From G963668345 sp965226215 (GTDB lineage: Bacteria > Acidobacteriota > Terriglobia > Bryobacterales > UBA6623), in NCBI GenBank assembly GCA_965226215.1, contig CBDDCH010000002.1, positions 558,001-622,000 on the forward strand: a DNA stretch of 64,000 nt. The letters run 5' to 3'. The notes beneath the pieces were generated by a model. That model had not been told where the DNA came from. It searched no databases and worked only from the letters and a program-made list of their open reading frames with translations. Positions 33,487 to 41,608 of the stretch are shown here, in pieces. The position numbers were made by a program, and so were the translations under genes. Positions within the stretch are counted from its first letter, which is position 1, and the number at the start of each line of letters is the position of its first letter.

Positions 33487-35217
33487 ATGAGAGCTGGACG
33501 GCGACAATTTGCTCTACCGACCGCTGGGTTGGCGCTGATCGTGGCGGCGGCGTGGCTGTCGAGTGCCACCATCGAGCTAATCCTCATTGGCCGTGCTGAC
33601 GGCAGCCTGAGCTGGGGACCGGGGTTGTTCCGGGTGATGTTGGCTATTCACGGCTTCGTGCTACTGGCGTGCGGTATCGCTACGAGGCGAATGGTTGGAA
33701 GCGGGGACCACCGGCAAGAGGAGCCAATCACATCCGGAATGGATGGCGTCGCGAAGCGGTATTGGTGGGCTTTAGCAGCCCTGACCCTCGTCGCCTTGGC
33801 TCTACGGCTCTGGCGTTTGGACTCGGGCTTGTGGCTGGACGAGGTTTTCACGCTCCTGGATTTCGGCCGAGTGCCGTTTACCGAAGTGGTCACGATGTTC
33901 CCTTCCCAGAATCAACACATGCTCTATTCCGTCCTGATGCACCTTCCTTTAGCCCTGTGGGGAGAAAGCGCGTGGGCGCTTAGGTTGCCGGCGGTTTTAT
34001 TCGGTGTCGGAGGTGTTTGGGCAGTTTTTCTTCTTGGCAGGAAGCTTGTCGGGGTCCGTCAGGCTCTGCTTGCCGCGGCGTTGATGACGGTTTCTTACCA
34101 TCATGTCTGGTTCTCGCAGAACGCTCGGGGTTACACGGGGCTGATGCTGTTCACGACCTTGGCGACCTGGCTATGGCTAGAGGCTCGGGATCGTCAAGGT
34201 TGGCGCTGGTGGGTCGCTTACGCTGTCGCTCTCTGGCTTGGCTTGTGGGTTCACACGACGATGGTGTTTGTCGTAGCGGCCCACGTGTTGGTTGAGTTGT
34301 CAGGCGCCGCCCGAACCTCGTATCGGGCCCGACGGAGCGGCAAATCCCTTGGGGCGATTCCCGCGCTGCGAAAGCCGGTCGTGGCCTGGCTGCTCAGTGG
34401 CACGCTTTCGCTTCAAGTTTATCCCTTGTCATTGCCGCAGTTCTTCCGAACCGCCCTGCATGAAACTTCGATGGATGCCCAGTGGACCAACCCACGGTGG
34501 GCCGTGACGGAAAGCCTGCGCAGCTTAGAAATAGGTTGGTCAAGCGTGGCTGTGCTGCTTTTCGGCAGCCTGCTGGCCGTATCCGGTTGGTGGAGCCTGC
34601 TTCGTAAGAGCAAAGCCGGCGCGATCGCGATGGTGCTACCAGGTCTGCTGGGCGGAACTCTCGTTGTTGCGATGCGGCACAACCTGTGGCCCAGGTTTTT
34701 CTTTTTCTTGATGGCATTCGCGTTGCTTGTGGCTGTCCACGGTGCGTTTGTGGGGTCGCGGTTCGTGATGGGGCGAAGGAGAACGCCCGGGAACGAGCGG
34801 GCGTCGTCCGCCGTCGGAGCTGTCTTGGTGGCGCTGATGATCGCGGCCTCGGCGGCTACGGTGCCACGCTGCTACGCCCTTCCTAAACAAGACTTCATGG
34901 GCGCTCGCGATTTCGTCGAGCGCCGAGTTCGGCCTGGTGAGACGATCGTCGCCGTGGGCCTGGCAGCGCGGGTGTATGGCGGTTATTTCGCCCCAAATTG
35001 GACCGCCATCCAAGAGTATGAGCCTTTGCAGCAGGCTCGCCGAACACATGAAAGCACCTGGCTCGTCTACACTTTGCCGATTGAGATTCGGGCCTTCCAG
35101 CCGCGGGTATGGAAAACTATCGAGCGTGACTTCGAAGTCGTCAAGGTGTTCCCGGGAACGCTCGGTGAAGGCGAAGTGTTCGTCTGTCGAGAACGAGACC
35201 CGGCGTGGCGACAGTGA
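33487..35217 (+). CDS. Membrane glycosyltransferase, family 39 (PMT/ArnT-like)
   Basis: About 576 residues from ATG 33487; the open frame begins at 33334. A GT-C glycosyltransferase with around ten membrane helices. Its first periplasmic loop has LWRLDSGLWLDEVFT, where the Asp-Glu pair is the conserved catalytic element of this fold, and YHHVWFSQNARGYTGLM is typical of family 39. It uses a polyprenyl-phosphate sugar and modifies a lipid or protein at the periplasmic face. A methyltransferase and asparagine synthetase follow on the same strand, a combination common in surface polysaccharide loci. Confidence 0.85.
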   Translation: MRAGRRQFALPTAGLALIVAAAWLSSATIELILIGRADGSLSWGPGLFRVMLAIHGFVLLACGIATRRMVGSGDHRQEEPITSGMDGVAKRYWWALAALTLVALALRLWRLDSGLWLDEVFTLLDFGRVPFTEVVTMFPSQNQHMLYSVLMHLPLALWGESAWALRLPAVLFGVGGVWAVFLLGRKLVGVRQALLAAALMTVSYHHVWFSQNARGYTGLMLFTTLATWLWLEARDRQGWRWWVAYAVALWLGLWVHTTMVFVVAAHVLVELSGAARTSYRARRSGKSLGAIPALRKPVVAWLLSGTLSLQVYPLSLPQFFRTALHETSMDAQWTNPRWAVTESLRSLEIGWSSVAVLLFGSLLAVSGWWSLLRKSKAGAIAMVLPGLLGGTLVVAMRHNLWPRFFFFLMAFALLVAVHGAFVGSRFVMGRRRTPGNERASSAVGAVLVALMIAASAATVPRCYALPKQDFMGARDFVERRVRPGETIVAVGLAARVYGGYFAPNWTAIQEYEPLQQARRTHESTWLVYTLPIEIRAFQPRVWKTIERDFEVVKVFPGTLGEGEVFVCRERDPAWRQ

Positions 35218-35481
35218 CGCCATGTTTAGCTCGAGATCTCGACTTCATCTGACGGTGGTGGGGGCCCTGTTTTGATAGCCGGTCCCGCCGCAAGCTCGGA
35301 TACTTCGCCGATCGTGTACCATCTCGTTTAGCGGGAGTTTCGCGTCGTCAGAACCTTCCCAGGGAGTCTGGGCGGGGGAGATAGTGTAGTCTGCCGATAC
35401 GACCGCGGGTTTCAACGTCCTGCTGGCTAGGTGTCTTGTTGCGCCCCTAGCGCGTGGAAGTAAGTGTTGCCGGCAACTTGC

Positions 35482-36219
35482 ATGGACACCAATCTTCTCG
35501 ATCAGACCCGTTCTCACTATGATTCGTTTCCCTTTATCGAGGGAGGGGCAAATCGTATTGCGTGGTGGCGCGAGTATCTCCGTGCGTTTTTGCCCGACCG
35601 ACAGATCCAAGATCGGTTAGTCCTGGACGTTGGCTCAAGTGTGGGTGAAATCAGCCGGGGCATGATTGATCGTGGAGCTAGGCTGATTTGCCTGGATTTG
35701 AGCTTTGAGTCTTTGCGAAGATGTCGCCGAGTCAACCCCGAGGCCGAACTGCTTCACGCCAGCGCTCTTGACTTGCCGTTTCCCAATAACACTTTCGACC
35801 ATTCGATTGCGATCGGGGTCCTGCACCATACTCCGGACTGTCGCCGGAAGTTTCGCGAGATGGCGCGTGTGGTAGCCCCCGGGGGGACTATCTTAGTGTT
35901 TCTATACAATGCGTGGAGCATCTACAATCTGATCTACCACGGTTTCAAGCCCATCCGACGAACCCTACCTCTTTCTCAAATCCCGTCTTGGGCATTGTGG
36001 ATGCTGCAGCCTTTCGTGTGGCTCCACCTTAGGCAGAGGCTCAACGGAGTGCAGCTTCGCAACTTATTGGGCGACAAGCTTTGGACACCGCAGGCCAGTT
36101 TCCACTCTGCCTCGGAGGTCCGGCAGTGGGCCGTGGAGGACGGCCTGGCATTCGTGACCGGCAAGAGCTTCTTCTTGGGTTACGCGAATGTCGCGCAATT
36201 CAGGAAGGAGAAGCAATGA
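35482..36219 (+). CDS. Class I SAM-dependent methyltransferase
   Basis: A 245-residue protein. ATG 35482 (MDTNLLDQTRSHYDSFPF) is a better start than TTG 35464. Motif I is VLDVGSSVGEISRGM, with Ser where a second Gly-Cys is usual; the acidic residue is in CLDLSFESL; ALDLPFPNNTFDHSIAIGVLHH is typical of methyltransf_11. A helical insertion near residues 150-195 (HLRQRLNGVQLRNLLGD) probably forms the acceptor site. It follows the glycosyltransferase and precedes asnB, so its substrate may be a glycan or natural product. Confidence 0.8.
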   Translation: MDTNLLDQTRSHYDSFPFIEGGANRIAWWREYLRAFLPDRQIQDRLVLDVGSSVGEISRGMIDRGARLICLDLSFESLRRCRRVNPEAELLHASALDLPFPNNTFDHSIAIGVLHHTPDCRRKFREMARVVAPGGTILVFLYNAWSIYNLIYHGFKPIRRTLPLSQIPSWALWMLQPFVWLHLRQRLNGVQLRNLLGDKLWTPQASFHSASEVRQWAVEDGLAFVTGKSFFLGYANVAQFRKEKQ

Positions 36220-36395
36220 CGTCTTTCGCCGGTCAGACCAACTCATGGGGGATCTCTACCTTGTCCTTCACGGATCACAGGGTACGAAGCGCGACGTGTT
36301 GGCATGCAGGGCGCATCCGCGCTGTTGGACTGGCGGGTGGCCACTCCCCTTGTCGATGGCTCCCTTGCCATAGGGTTGCCTAGCGCCAATCAGCT

Positions 36396-38294
36396 ATGTG
36401 TGGCATCTGCGGAATTCTGCGAGTGGGACCCTCCGCGGGGGAGATTGACCCGCTGCTCATCGATCGGATGACGGAGAGTCTTGTGCATCGCGGACCTGAC
36501 GATCGCGGCGTCTGGCAGGATGACCGAATCGCGCTCGGCCATCGGCGCTTATCAGTGATTGATCTGTCACCCAACGGTCGCCAGCCGATGGGAAATGAAG
36601 ACGGCTCAATCCAAATCGTCTACAACGGGGAGGTCTACAATTTCCAGGAACTGAAGAAGCGCTTCCGGCTCGTTGAAAAAGGCCACGTCTTTCGTTCTCG
36701 CACAGACACGGAGGTGCTGATCCATCTCTATGAGGAAATCGGTCTGGAGATGGTTCGCGAGCTCAATGGAATGTTCGCGCTTGCGATCTGGAACGCTAAC
36801 GATCAATTATTGCATCTGATCCGGGACCGCTACGGAATCAAGCCTCTTTTCTATCAGCGCGACGAGCAGTTCTTCCGCTTCGGTTCGGAAATTAAGGCTA
36901 TTCTCAGGGACGATCGCGTACCCAGAAAGCCTTCGCTGCAAGCCCTGCATGACTTCTTGACCTTCGACTACATCCCCGGTGCTCAGACAGCCTTTGAGGA
37001 CATCCTAGAGGTACCCCCAGCGCAATGGATGACGATTCACCCGGCGGGAAACGTTACCAGCAACCAGTATTGGGACCTCCCGTTTGATGTTGATACGTCG
37101 ATGGATGAAGAGACTGTCACCAAGCAGACCCTGGAGCTACTGGACCGCTCGGTGAAACGCCGCTTGATAGCTGATGTACCTGTCGGAGTACTACTCTCGG
37201 GGGGCTTGGATTCGAGCGCTGTGGTGGCGGTCATGAAGCAATCGACTTCGGATCCCTTTCATACGTACTCGGTTGGTTTCGAGGACCCCAGTTTCAGCGA
37301 ACTGCCGTACGCGCGTACCGTCGCGAAGCGGTTTGGAACTATCCATCACGAGGTGACGGTAACACCCCAAATGGTTCGCGACCTGCTGCCGGGCTATTTG
37401 AAGTTCATTGACGAGCCCTATGCGGATGGGTCGGCCATTCCCACCTATTACGTTTGCCAGCGAGCCAAGGAGGACGTCGTGGTACTCCTTTCCGGTGAGG
37501 GGGCGGATGAAGCCTTCGCTGGGTATGAGACCTATGTCGCCTACCAAGTAGCACGCTATGCCCGACATGTGCCGCGGTGGCTTCGTCATAACGTACTGCT
37601 TCCGTTGGTCAATCGGCTGCCTGCTTCGGACAAAAGACTGAGTCTTGACTTCAGGATGAAGCGCTTTCTCGGCGGGCTGGACCTTCCGCCACCGGAGGCA
37701 CACTTGTGGTGGCGAATCGTGCTGACCGAGGCGGAGAAACTTGAGCTCTACACTCCCGAGGTGCTCGAACAACTGACCCCCGAACCCTCGGATCGACACT
37801 TTGTGGAAGCTTTCGAGAGGTTGGCCAGGGGGGACGTCCTATCTCGATTGCTGTATATCGATTCGCGTGTGTTTCTGCCTGACGATCTGATGATAAAGAA
37901 TGATCGCATGAGTATGGCTCACTCCTTGGAAACGCGCCTGCCGATGACGGATCCGGAGTTGACGGAGTTCATGTCGAAGGTTCCATCTCATTTCAAGCTT
38001 CGCGGTCTCCGCAAGAAGTATGCCCTTTACCGCGCCATGGAGGGCAGACTGCCGAAGAGCACATTGAGGAGGAAAAAGCTCGGTTTGGAAATGCCTTATT
38101 CTCGGTGGTTCAAAGGTGAGCTCAGGGACTTTCTCGTCGACCACCTAAGTCCCGAGCGACTCACTGCAACAGGGATCTTTCGCCCAGAACCGGTTCAACG
38201 GCTTATCGATGACCATATGGCGGAGCGTGTAGACAATGGCCGTGCGCTTTGGGGGCTGCTGAATTACATGATGTGGCTCGAACTCTACACGTGA
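36396..38294 (+). CDS. asnB: Asparagine synthase (glutamine-hydrolysing)
   Basis: A 632-residue AsnB-type enzyme. The N-terminal glutaminase domain begins MCGICG, with Cys2 as nucleophile, and contains RGPDDRG and YNGEVYNF. The synthetase domain has the PP-loop LSGGLDSSAVVAVM near residue 266 and GEGADEAFAGY. It uses ATP to amidate aspartate, or another carboxylate in specialised loci. Members of this subfamily are frequent in exopolysaccharide and lasso-peptide loci; here it follows a GT39 and a methyltransferase, favouring a surface-glycan context, but housekeeping asparagine synthesis is possible. Confidence 0.92.
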   Translation: MCGICGILRVGPSAGEIDPLLIDRMTESLVHRGPDDRGVWQDDRIALGHRRLSVIDLSPNGRQPMGNEDGSIQIVYNGEVYNFQELKKRFRLVEKGHVFRSRTDTEVLIHLYEEIGLEMVRELNGMFALAIWNANDQLLHLIRDRYGIKPLFYQRDEQFFRFGSEIKAILRDDRVPRKPSLQALHDFLTFDYIPGAQTAFEDILEVPPAQWMTIHPAGNVTSNQYWDLPFDVDTSMDEETVTKQTLELLDRSVKRRLIADVPVGVLLSGGLDSSAVVAVMKQSTSDPFHTYSVGFEDPSFSELPYARTVAKRFGTIHHEVTVTPQMVRDLLPGYLKFIDEPYADGSAIPTYYVCQRAKEDVVVLLSGEGADEAFAGYETYVAYQVARYARHVPRWLRHNVLLPLVNRLPASDKRLSLDFRMKRFLGGLDLPPPEAHLWWRIVLTEAEKLELYTPEVLEQLTPEPSDRHFVEAFERLARGDVLSRLLYIDSRVFLPDDLMIKNDRMSMAHSLETRLPMTDPELTEFMSKVPSHFKLRGLRKKYALYRAMEGRLPKSTLRRKKLGLEMPYSRWFKGELRDFLVDHLSPERLTATGIFRPEPVQRLIDDHMAERVDNGRALWGLLNYMMWLELYT

Positions 38295-38461
38295 GAGACC
38301 AACAGGAATGTGGGGCCGCTTGCTGATCCTCGCACTGCAGGCGGTCGGCCAGCAACGGCATCACTGCCTCAGCCTCAGCCCGGAAAGTATGGCGATCATC
38401 ACACAGTGGATCACTGATCACGGATCCCCGTATTGAATACTCTCACTAGGAGGATTGCATC

Positions 38462-39463
38462 TTGCCCCGGCTGCTAGAGGTGCGTAACTTGGCCACCCAC
38501 TTTGCCACGCGCGGCGGCGTCGTAAAAGCAGTCAACGGGATCTCCTATCACCTTGACGAGGGGGAGACGTTGGGCATAGTGGGAGAGAGCGGCTGCGGGA
38601 AAAGCGTGAGCGTGCTCTCGATCATGCGGTTGGTCCCCGATCCGCCGGGGAAGATCGTGGGTGGAGAGATCCTTTTTCGGGGTCAAAACCTACTCAAACT
38701 CGGCGACCGCGATATGCGGCGGGTGCGGGGGGGCGAGACCGCGATGGTTTTTCAAGACCCTTTTACTTCTCTCAACCCTGTATTGACAGTCGGTTTCCAA
38801 ATCACCGAAGCGCTCCAATTGCAAACCGGGATGAACGGCGTGCGCGGCCGGGACCGTGCGGTCGAGTTGCTGCGTTTAGTGGGTATTCCCAACCCTAAAA
38901 CGCGGATGAAAGAGTACCCGCATCAGTTCTCCGGAGGGATGAGGCAGCGAGTGATGATCGCCATGGCCCTATCGCGGGAGCCGCGGCTGCTCATTGCGGA
39001 CGAGCCTACCACCGCGCTGGACGTGACGGTCCAACAACAGATCATCGACTTGGTGAAGCGTTTGCAAACCCAATTGGGGCTGGCCGTCATTTGGATCACC
39101 CACGATCTGGGCGTTGTCGCTTCGGTGGCCAAGCGAGTCGTGGTGATGTATGCGGGATCTATCGTCGAAGAGGCGAGCACAACGGATTTATTCGCCTCGC
39201 CTCGCCATCCCTACACGATCGGTCTGCTGGAGTCACTTCCCTCACTGCACGATCGGCGCGACGAGAAGCTGTTCTCGATCCCCGGCCAACCGCCCGACCT
39301 GACGGAGCTGACCGGGGGCTGTCCGTTTGCCGACCGGTGCGACTACGTGGAAGAGCGCTGCCGCGAGGCGCACCCGCCGCTCGAAGCGGTTAGTCACGGC
39401 CACAGCGTGGCCTGCCGGCGGACGGACCAGACTGAAGGCGTTTGGAGCGCGGATGTCCGTTAG
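38462..39463 (+). CDS. Oligopeptide/dipeptide ABC transporter ATP-binding protein, OppD-type
   Basis: A 333-residue ATPase. Walker A GESGCGKS near residue 41, signature FSGGMRQRV near 157, Walker B LLIADEPTTALD near 180, and the C-terminal oligo_HPY extension with the cysteine set CPFADRCDYVEERC that holds a 4Fe-4S cluster in some family members. The start is TTG 38462 behind an AGGAGG. It powers peptide uptake at the inner membrane together with OppF; permease and binding-protein genes are not in the window. Its TAG stop (39461-39463) is shared with the left flank of a small mobile element. Confidence 0.92.
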   Translation: MPRLLEVRNLATHFATRGGVVKAVNGISYHLDEGETLGIVGESGCGKSVSVLSIMRLVPDPPGKIVGGEILFRGQNLLKLGDRDMRRVRGGETAMVFQDPFTSLNPVLTVGFQITEALQLQTGMNGVRGRDRAVELLRLVGIPNPKTRMKEYPHQFSGGMRQRVMIAMALSREPRLLIADEPTTALDVTVQQQIIDLVKRLQTQLGLAVIWITHDLGVVASVAKRVVVMYAGSIVEEASTTDLFASPRHPYTIGLLESLPSLHDRRDEKLFSIPGQPPDLTELTGGCPFADRCDYVEERCREAHPPLEAVSHGHSVACRRTDQTEGVWSADVR

Positions 39464-39644
39464 CCCGCTTTTCTCACCAGGTGGCGAGGCGAAGTGCGTG
39501 AGAGGTTCGTCAGTACGCGGCGCGCGCCGCTCGGCGCGCGCAGGCGTAGTTGAACCCTACGTTGAGCACGGCGAGCAAGCGCAACGAAGTCATGGCGGGC
39601 CTGTGGCGTACTTCAACCGTCGGCGGGTGAGAAATGCGCGCTAG
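39460..39644. repeat. Family B MITE-like element between oppD and oppF
   Basis: The element proper is 39464-39640 (177 bp), flanked by TTAG and CTAG. Its left end is CCCGCTTTTCTCACC and its right end GGTGAGAAATGCGCG. It carries no gene. Deleting it so that a single target copy remains restores an overlapping oppF start (ATG 39453: ATG TCC GTT AGC GAC), showing it was inserted into the oppD stop/oppF start overlap. The interior is about 80% identical to the element at 45124-45300, which has the same length. Confidence 0.93.
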
Positions 39645-40626
39645 CGACGCCAAACAACCCTTGGTGCAGGTAGCAGACCTCAAGAAGTATTTCCCTGTCA
39701 CCGGCGCATCTGTCTTCGGGCGTCACCTCAGCGACATTCGAGCGGTCGATGGAGTGAGTTTCGAGATCTACCGGAGTGAAACCTTGGGCTTAGTGGGGGA
39801 AAGCGGGTGTGGAAAATCCACGACTGGCCGCACCATTTTGCAGCTCTATCGGCCTACGGCCGGCGATGTACGTTTTGACGGCGTGAGCTTGGTGAACCTC
39901 AAGCAGAACCAGCTGCGGCAAATGCGCCGTCGCATGCAGATGATCTTCCAAGATCCCTACGCCGCACTGAGTCCTCGCATGACGGTAGCCGGCACTGTTG
40001 GCGAGCCCCTTGAGATCTACGGCCTGGCGCGAGGCCAGGAGAAGCAGGCAAAAGTGGATGAATTGCTGGATCTCGTAGGCCTGCATACATCCTTCGGGAA
40101 TCGGTACCCCCATGAGTTGTCCGGCGGGCAGCGCCAGCGAGTGGGAATCGCAAGAGCGTTGGCTCTGAAGCCCGACTTCATCATGTGCGATGAGCCGGTC
40201 TCCGCGCTGGACGTGTCGATCCAAGCGCAGATCATCAACTTGCTGCAGGAAATCCAGGAGCGTTTTGGTCTCACCTATTTGTTCATCGCGCATGACCTGA
40301 GCATCGTGCGGCACATCAGCGACCGAGTGGCGGTGATGTATTTGGGAAAGATCGTCGAACTTGCCGACAGCGATACACTCTACACAAACCCCCTTCACCC
40401 CTATACGCAGGCGCTCTTGTCCGCAGTGCCGCGTCCGCGACCCGCCAGCGACGATCAACGTGAGCCGGTCCTGTTGGGAGGAGATATTCCCAGTCCTTCG
40501 AGCCCCCCTCGGGGCTGCAATTTCAACACTCGGTGTCCTCTGGCAACAGCCGTTTGCTTCGAGGTAGACCCGGAGTTCAAACAAGTCTCCCCCGGCCATT
40601 GGGTGGCTTGCCATCTGGTGGAGTAA
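39634..40626 (+). CDS. Oligopeptide/dipeptide ABC transporter ATP-binding protein, OppF-type
   Basis: A 330-residue ATPase with Walker A GESGCGKS near residue 55, signature LSGGQRQRVG near 162, Walker B IMCDEPVSALD, and the C-terminal oligo_HPY region (NFNTRCPLATAVCF). It pairs with the upstream OppD-type protein. The available ATG at 39634 lies inside the right end of a mobile element, giving an N terminus MRASDAKQPL. The ancestral start is inferred to be ATG 39453 (MSVSDAKQPL), which is now separated from the coding body. No ribosome binding site precedes 39634 except GGTGAG, so expression may be reduced. Confidence 0.9.
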   Translation: MRASDAKQPLVQVADLKKYFPVTGASVFGRHLSDIRAVDGVSFEIYRSETLGLVGESGCGKSTTGRTILQLYRPTAGDVRFDGVSLVNLKQNQLRQMRRRMQMIFQDPYAALSPRMTVAGTVGEPLEIYGLARGQEKQAKVDELLDLVGLHTSFGNRYPHELSGGQRQRVGIARALALKPDFIMCDEPVSALDVSIQAQIINLLQEIQERFGLTYLFIAHDLSIVRHISDRVAVMYLGKIVELADSDTLYTNPLHPYTQALLSAVPRPRPASDDQREPVLLGGDIPSPSSPPRGCNFNTRCPLATAVCFEVDPEFKQVSPGHWVACHLVE

Positions 40627-40660
40627 GACGCGGAGGGACGCCTGCCGCCGGCCCGCCCGA

Positions 40661-40739
40661 GTGCCTGGTTTGCCTAAACTCCCCATGGACTACCGGTCGA
40701 ATCGCTGGACCGCTCCCTCACGGTCGCGGCTCGGAAAGC
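40661..40739. repeat. Truncated family A element (left half)
   Basis: GTGCCTGGTTTGCC (left end, mutated) through the core GACCGCTCCCTCACGGTCGC to CGGAA, after which similarity stops. The right half, including the right end, is missing. It abuts the -35 box of the toxin-antitoxin promoter. Confidence 0.7.
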
Positions 40740-40782
40740 TTGACATGGGAAGAGTGACGTTGTACTCTTTACGTAAAGAGTA
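40740..40782 (+). promoter_or_regulatory. Promoter and palindromic operator of the MazEF-like pair
   Basis: TTGACA (40740-40745) is followed after 17 bases by TACTCT, a weak -10 box. That -10 begins a perfect 20-bp palindrome, TACTCTTTACGTAAAGAGTA (40763-40782). A further half-site, AAAGAGTAA, follows directly. The antitoxin start is 12 bases downstream. This is the expected form of an autoregulated MazE/AbrB-type operator. Confidence 0.82.
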
Positions 40783-40793
40783 AAGAGTAAGAA

Positions 40794-41018
40794 ATGGTGG
40801 TCAGCAAACTGTCAGCCAAGGGGCAGGTCACGATTCCCAAGGAAGTCCGGGAAAAACTCGGCGTCGAACCGGGAGACGGGATCGGATATGAGGTCGAAGG
40901 GGATGCTGTGCGCATCAGGCGAGTAGACCCCTTTGATGCAAGCTTCCATGCGGCGTTGTCGCAAACTTTAAGTGAGTGGGCGACGCCGGAGGACGAAGAG
41001 GCGTTCGGTGATCTCTAG
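40794..41018 (+). CDS. AbrB/MazE-type antitoxin
   Basis: A 74-residue protein with a SpoVT-AbrB swapped-hairpin DNA-binding domain at the N terminus (SKLSAKGQVTIPKEVREKLG, then VEPGDGIGYE). The acidic C-terminal tail (LSEWATPEDEEAFGDL) is the part that typically wraps the toxin. It sits directly downstream of a 20-bp palindrome, likely its own operator. The stop overlaps the toxin start by 11 bases. Confidence 0.9.
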   Translation: MVVSKLSAKGQVTIPKEVREKLGVEPGDGIGYEVEGDAVRIRRVDPFDASFHAALSQTLSEWATPEDEEAFGDL

Positions 41019-41340
41019 ACGGTGGGATGTCGTCGCTGTGCCGTTTCCGTTTTCGGATCGACCCGGCCACAAGAGACGGCCCGCGCTGGTACTCACGAAC
41101 TCGTCCTTCAATCGCGCTGGGCACACAGTTCTGTGCATGATCACGTCATCCGGACGCGCCGACTGGCCCGGAGACGTCGAGCTAAAGAACCTAAAATCGG
41201 CGGGCCTTGCGGTGCGCTGCTTGGTTCGTTTCAAACTCTTCACCCTAGACAATCAGCTCATCCTGAGATCGATCGGCCGTCTTGGCGCGGCCGACCTACG
41301 AAGCGTCGCCAGCAACCTGAGAGCCTTTCTCGTCGGCTAA
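41008..41340 (+). CDS. MazF/PemK-type endoribonuclease toxin
   Basis: A 110-residue protein from GTG 41008. RRWDVVAVPFPFSDRPGHKR, then RPALVLTNS and later LVRFKLFTLDNQLI and IGRL match the MazF/PemK SH3-like fold, whose members cleave mRNA. It overlaps the antitoxin by 11 bases, as in coupled toxin-antitoxin operons. No truncation is visible; this pair appears intact, unlike the HicBA pair at 45 kb. Confidence 0.88.
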   Translation: MISRRWDVVAVPFPFSDRPGHKRRPALVLTNSSFNRAGHTVLCMITSSGRADWPGDVELKNLKSAGLAVRCLVRFKLFTLDNQLILRSIGRLGAADLRSVASNLRAFLVG

Positions 41341-41608
41341 AAGATAGACCTACGCTCGAAGGACGGGCTACCGAATGACCGGCTTCATCCCGAACCCGTG
41401 ACAATCGAGCCGACTGGGAGGTGCCCCCGCGGGCCAGAGGCGCGTGGCTACGACAAGCAAGATTGCTTGTCCCACTGGGCCCATCTGCGACAAGTTGGCA
41501 AGAAACCCGGGATTGCGGATACCCAGCCTGGCTTTTCGTGTAACTTTCCTGTTTCGTGAGCCGTCCGAAGCTACGGAGCGCCTGGGAGAGATCCCCCGCC
41601 GGACGTCG
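41341..41608. other. Intergenic region upstream of subtilase
   Basis: No gene or clear promoter. The subtilase frame is open through much of it (from 41444) but has no signal-peptide or family match until ATG 41609. Confidence 0.4.

Noticed and set aside
39790..40686. 298-codon minus-strand open frame
   Set aside because: Antisense to the OppF-type ATPase, whose motifs are unambiguous; no independent features.
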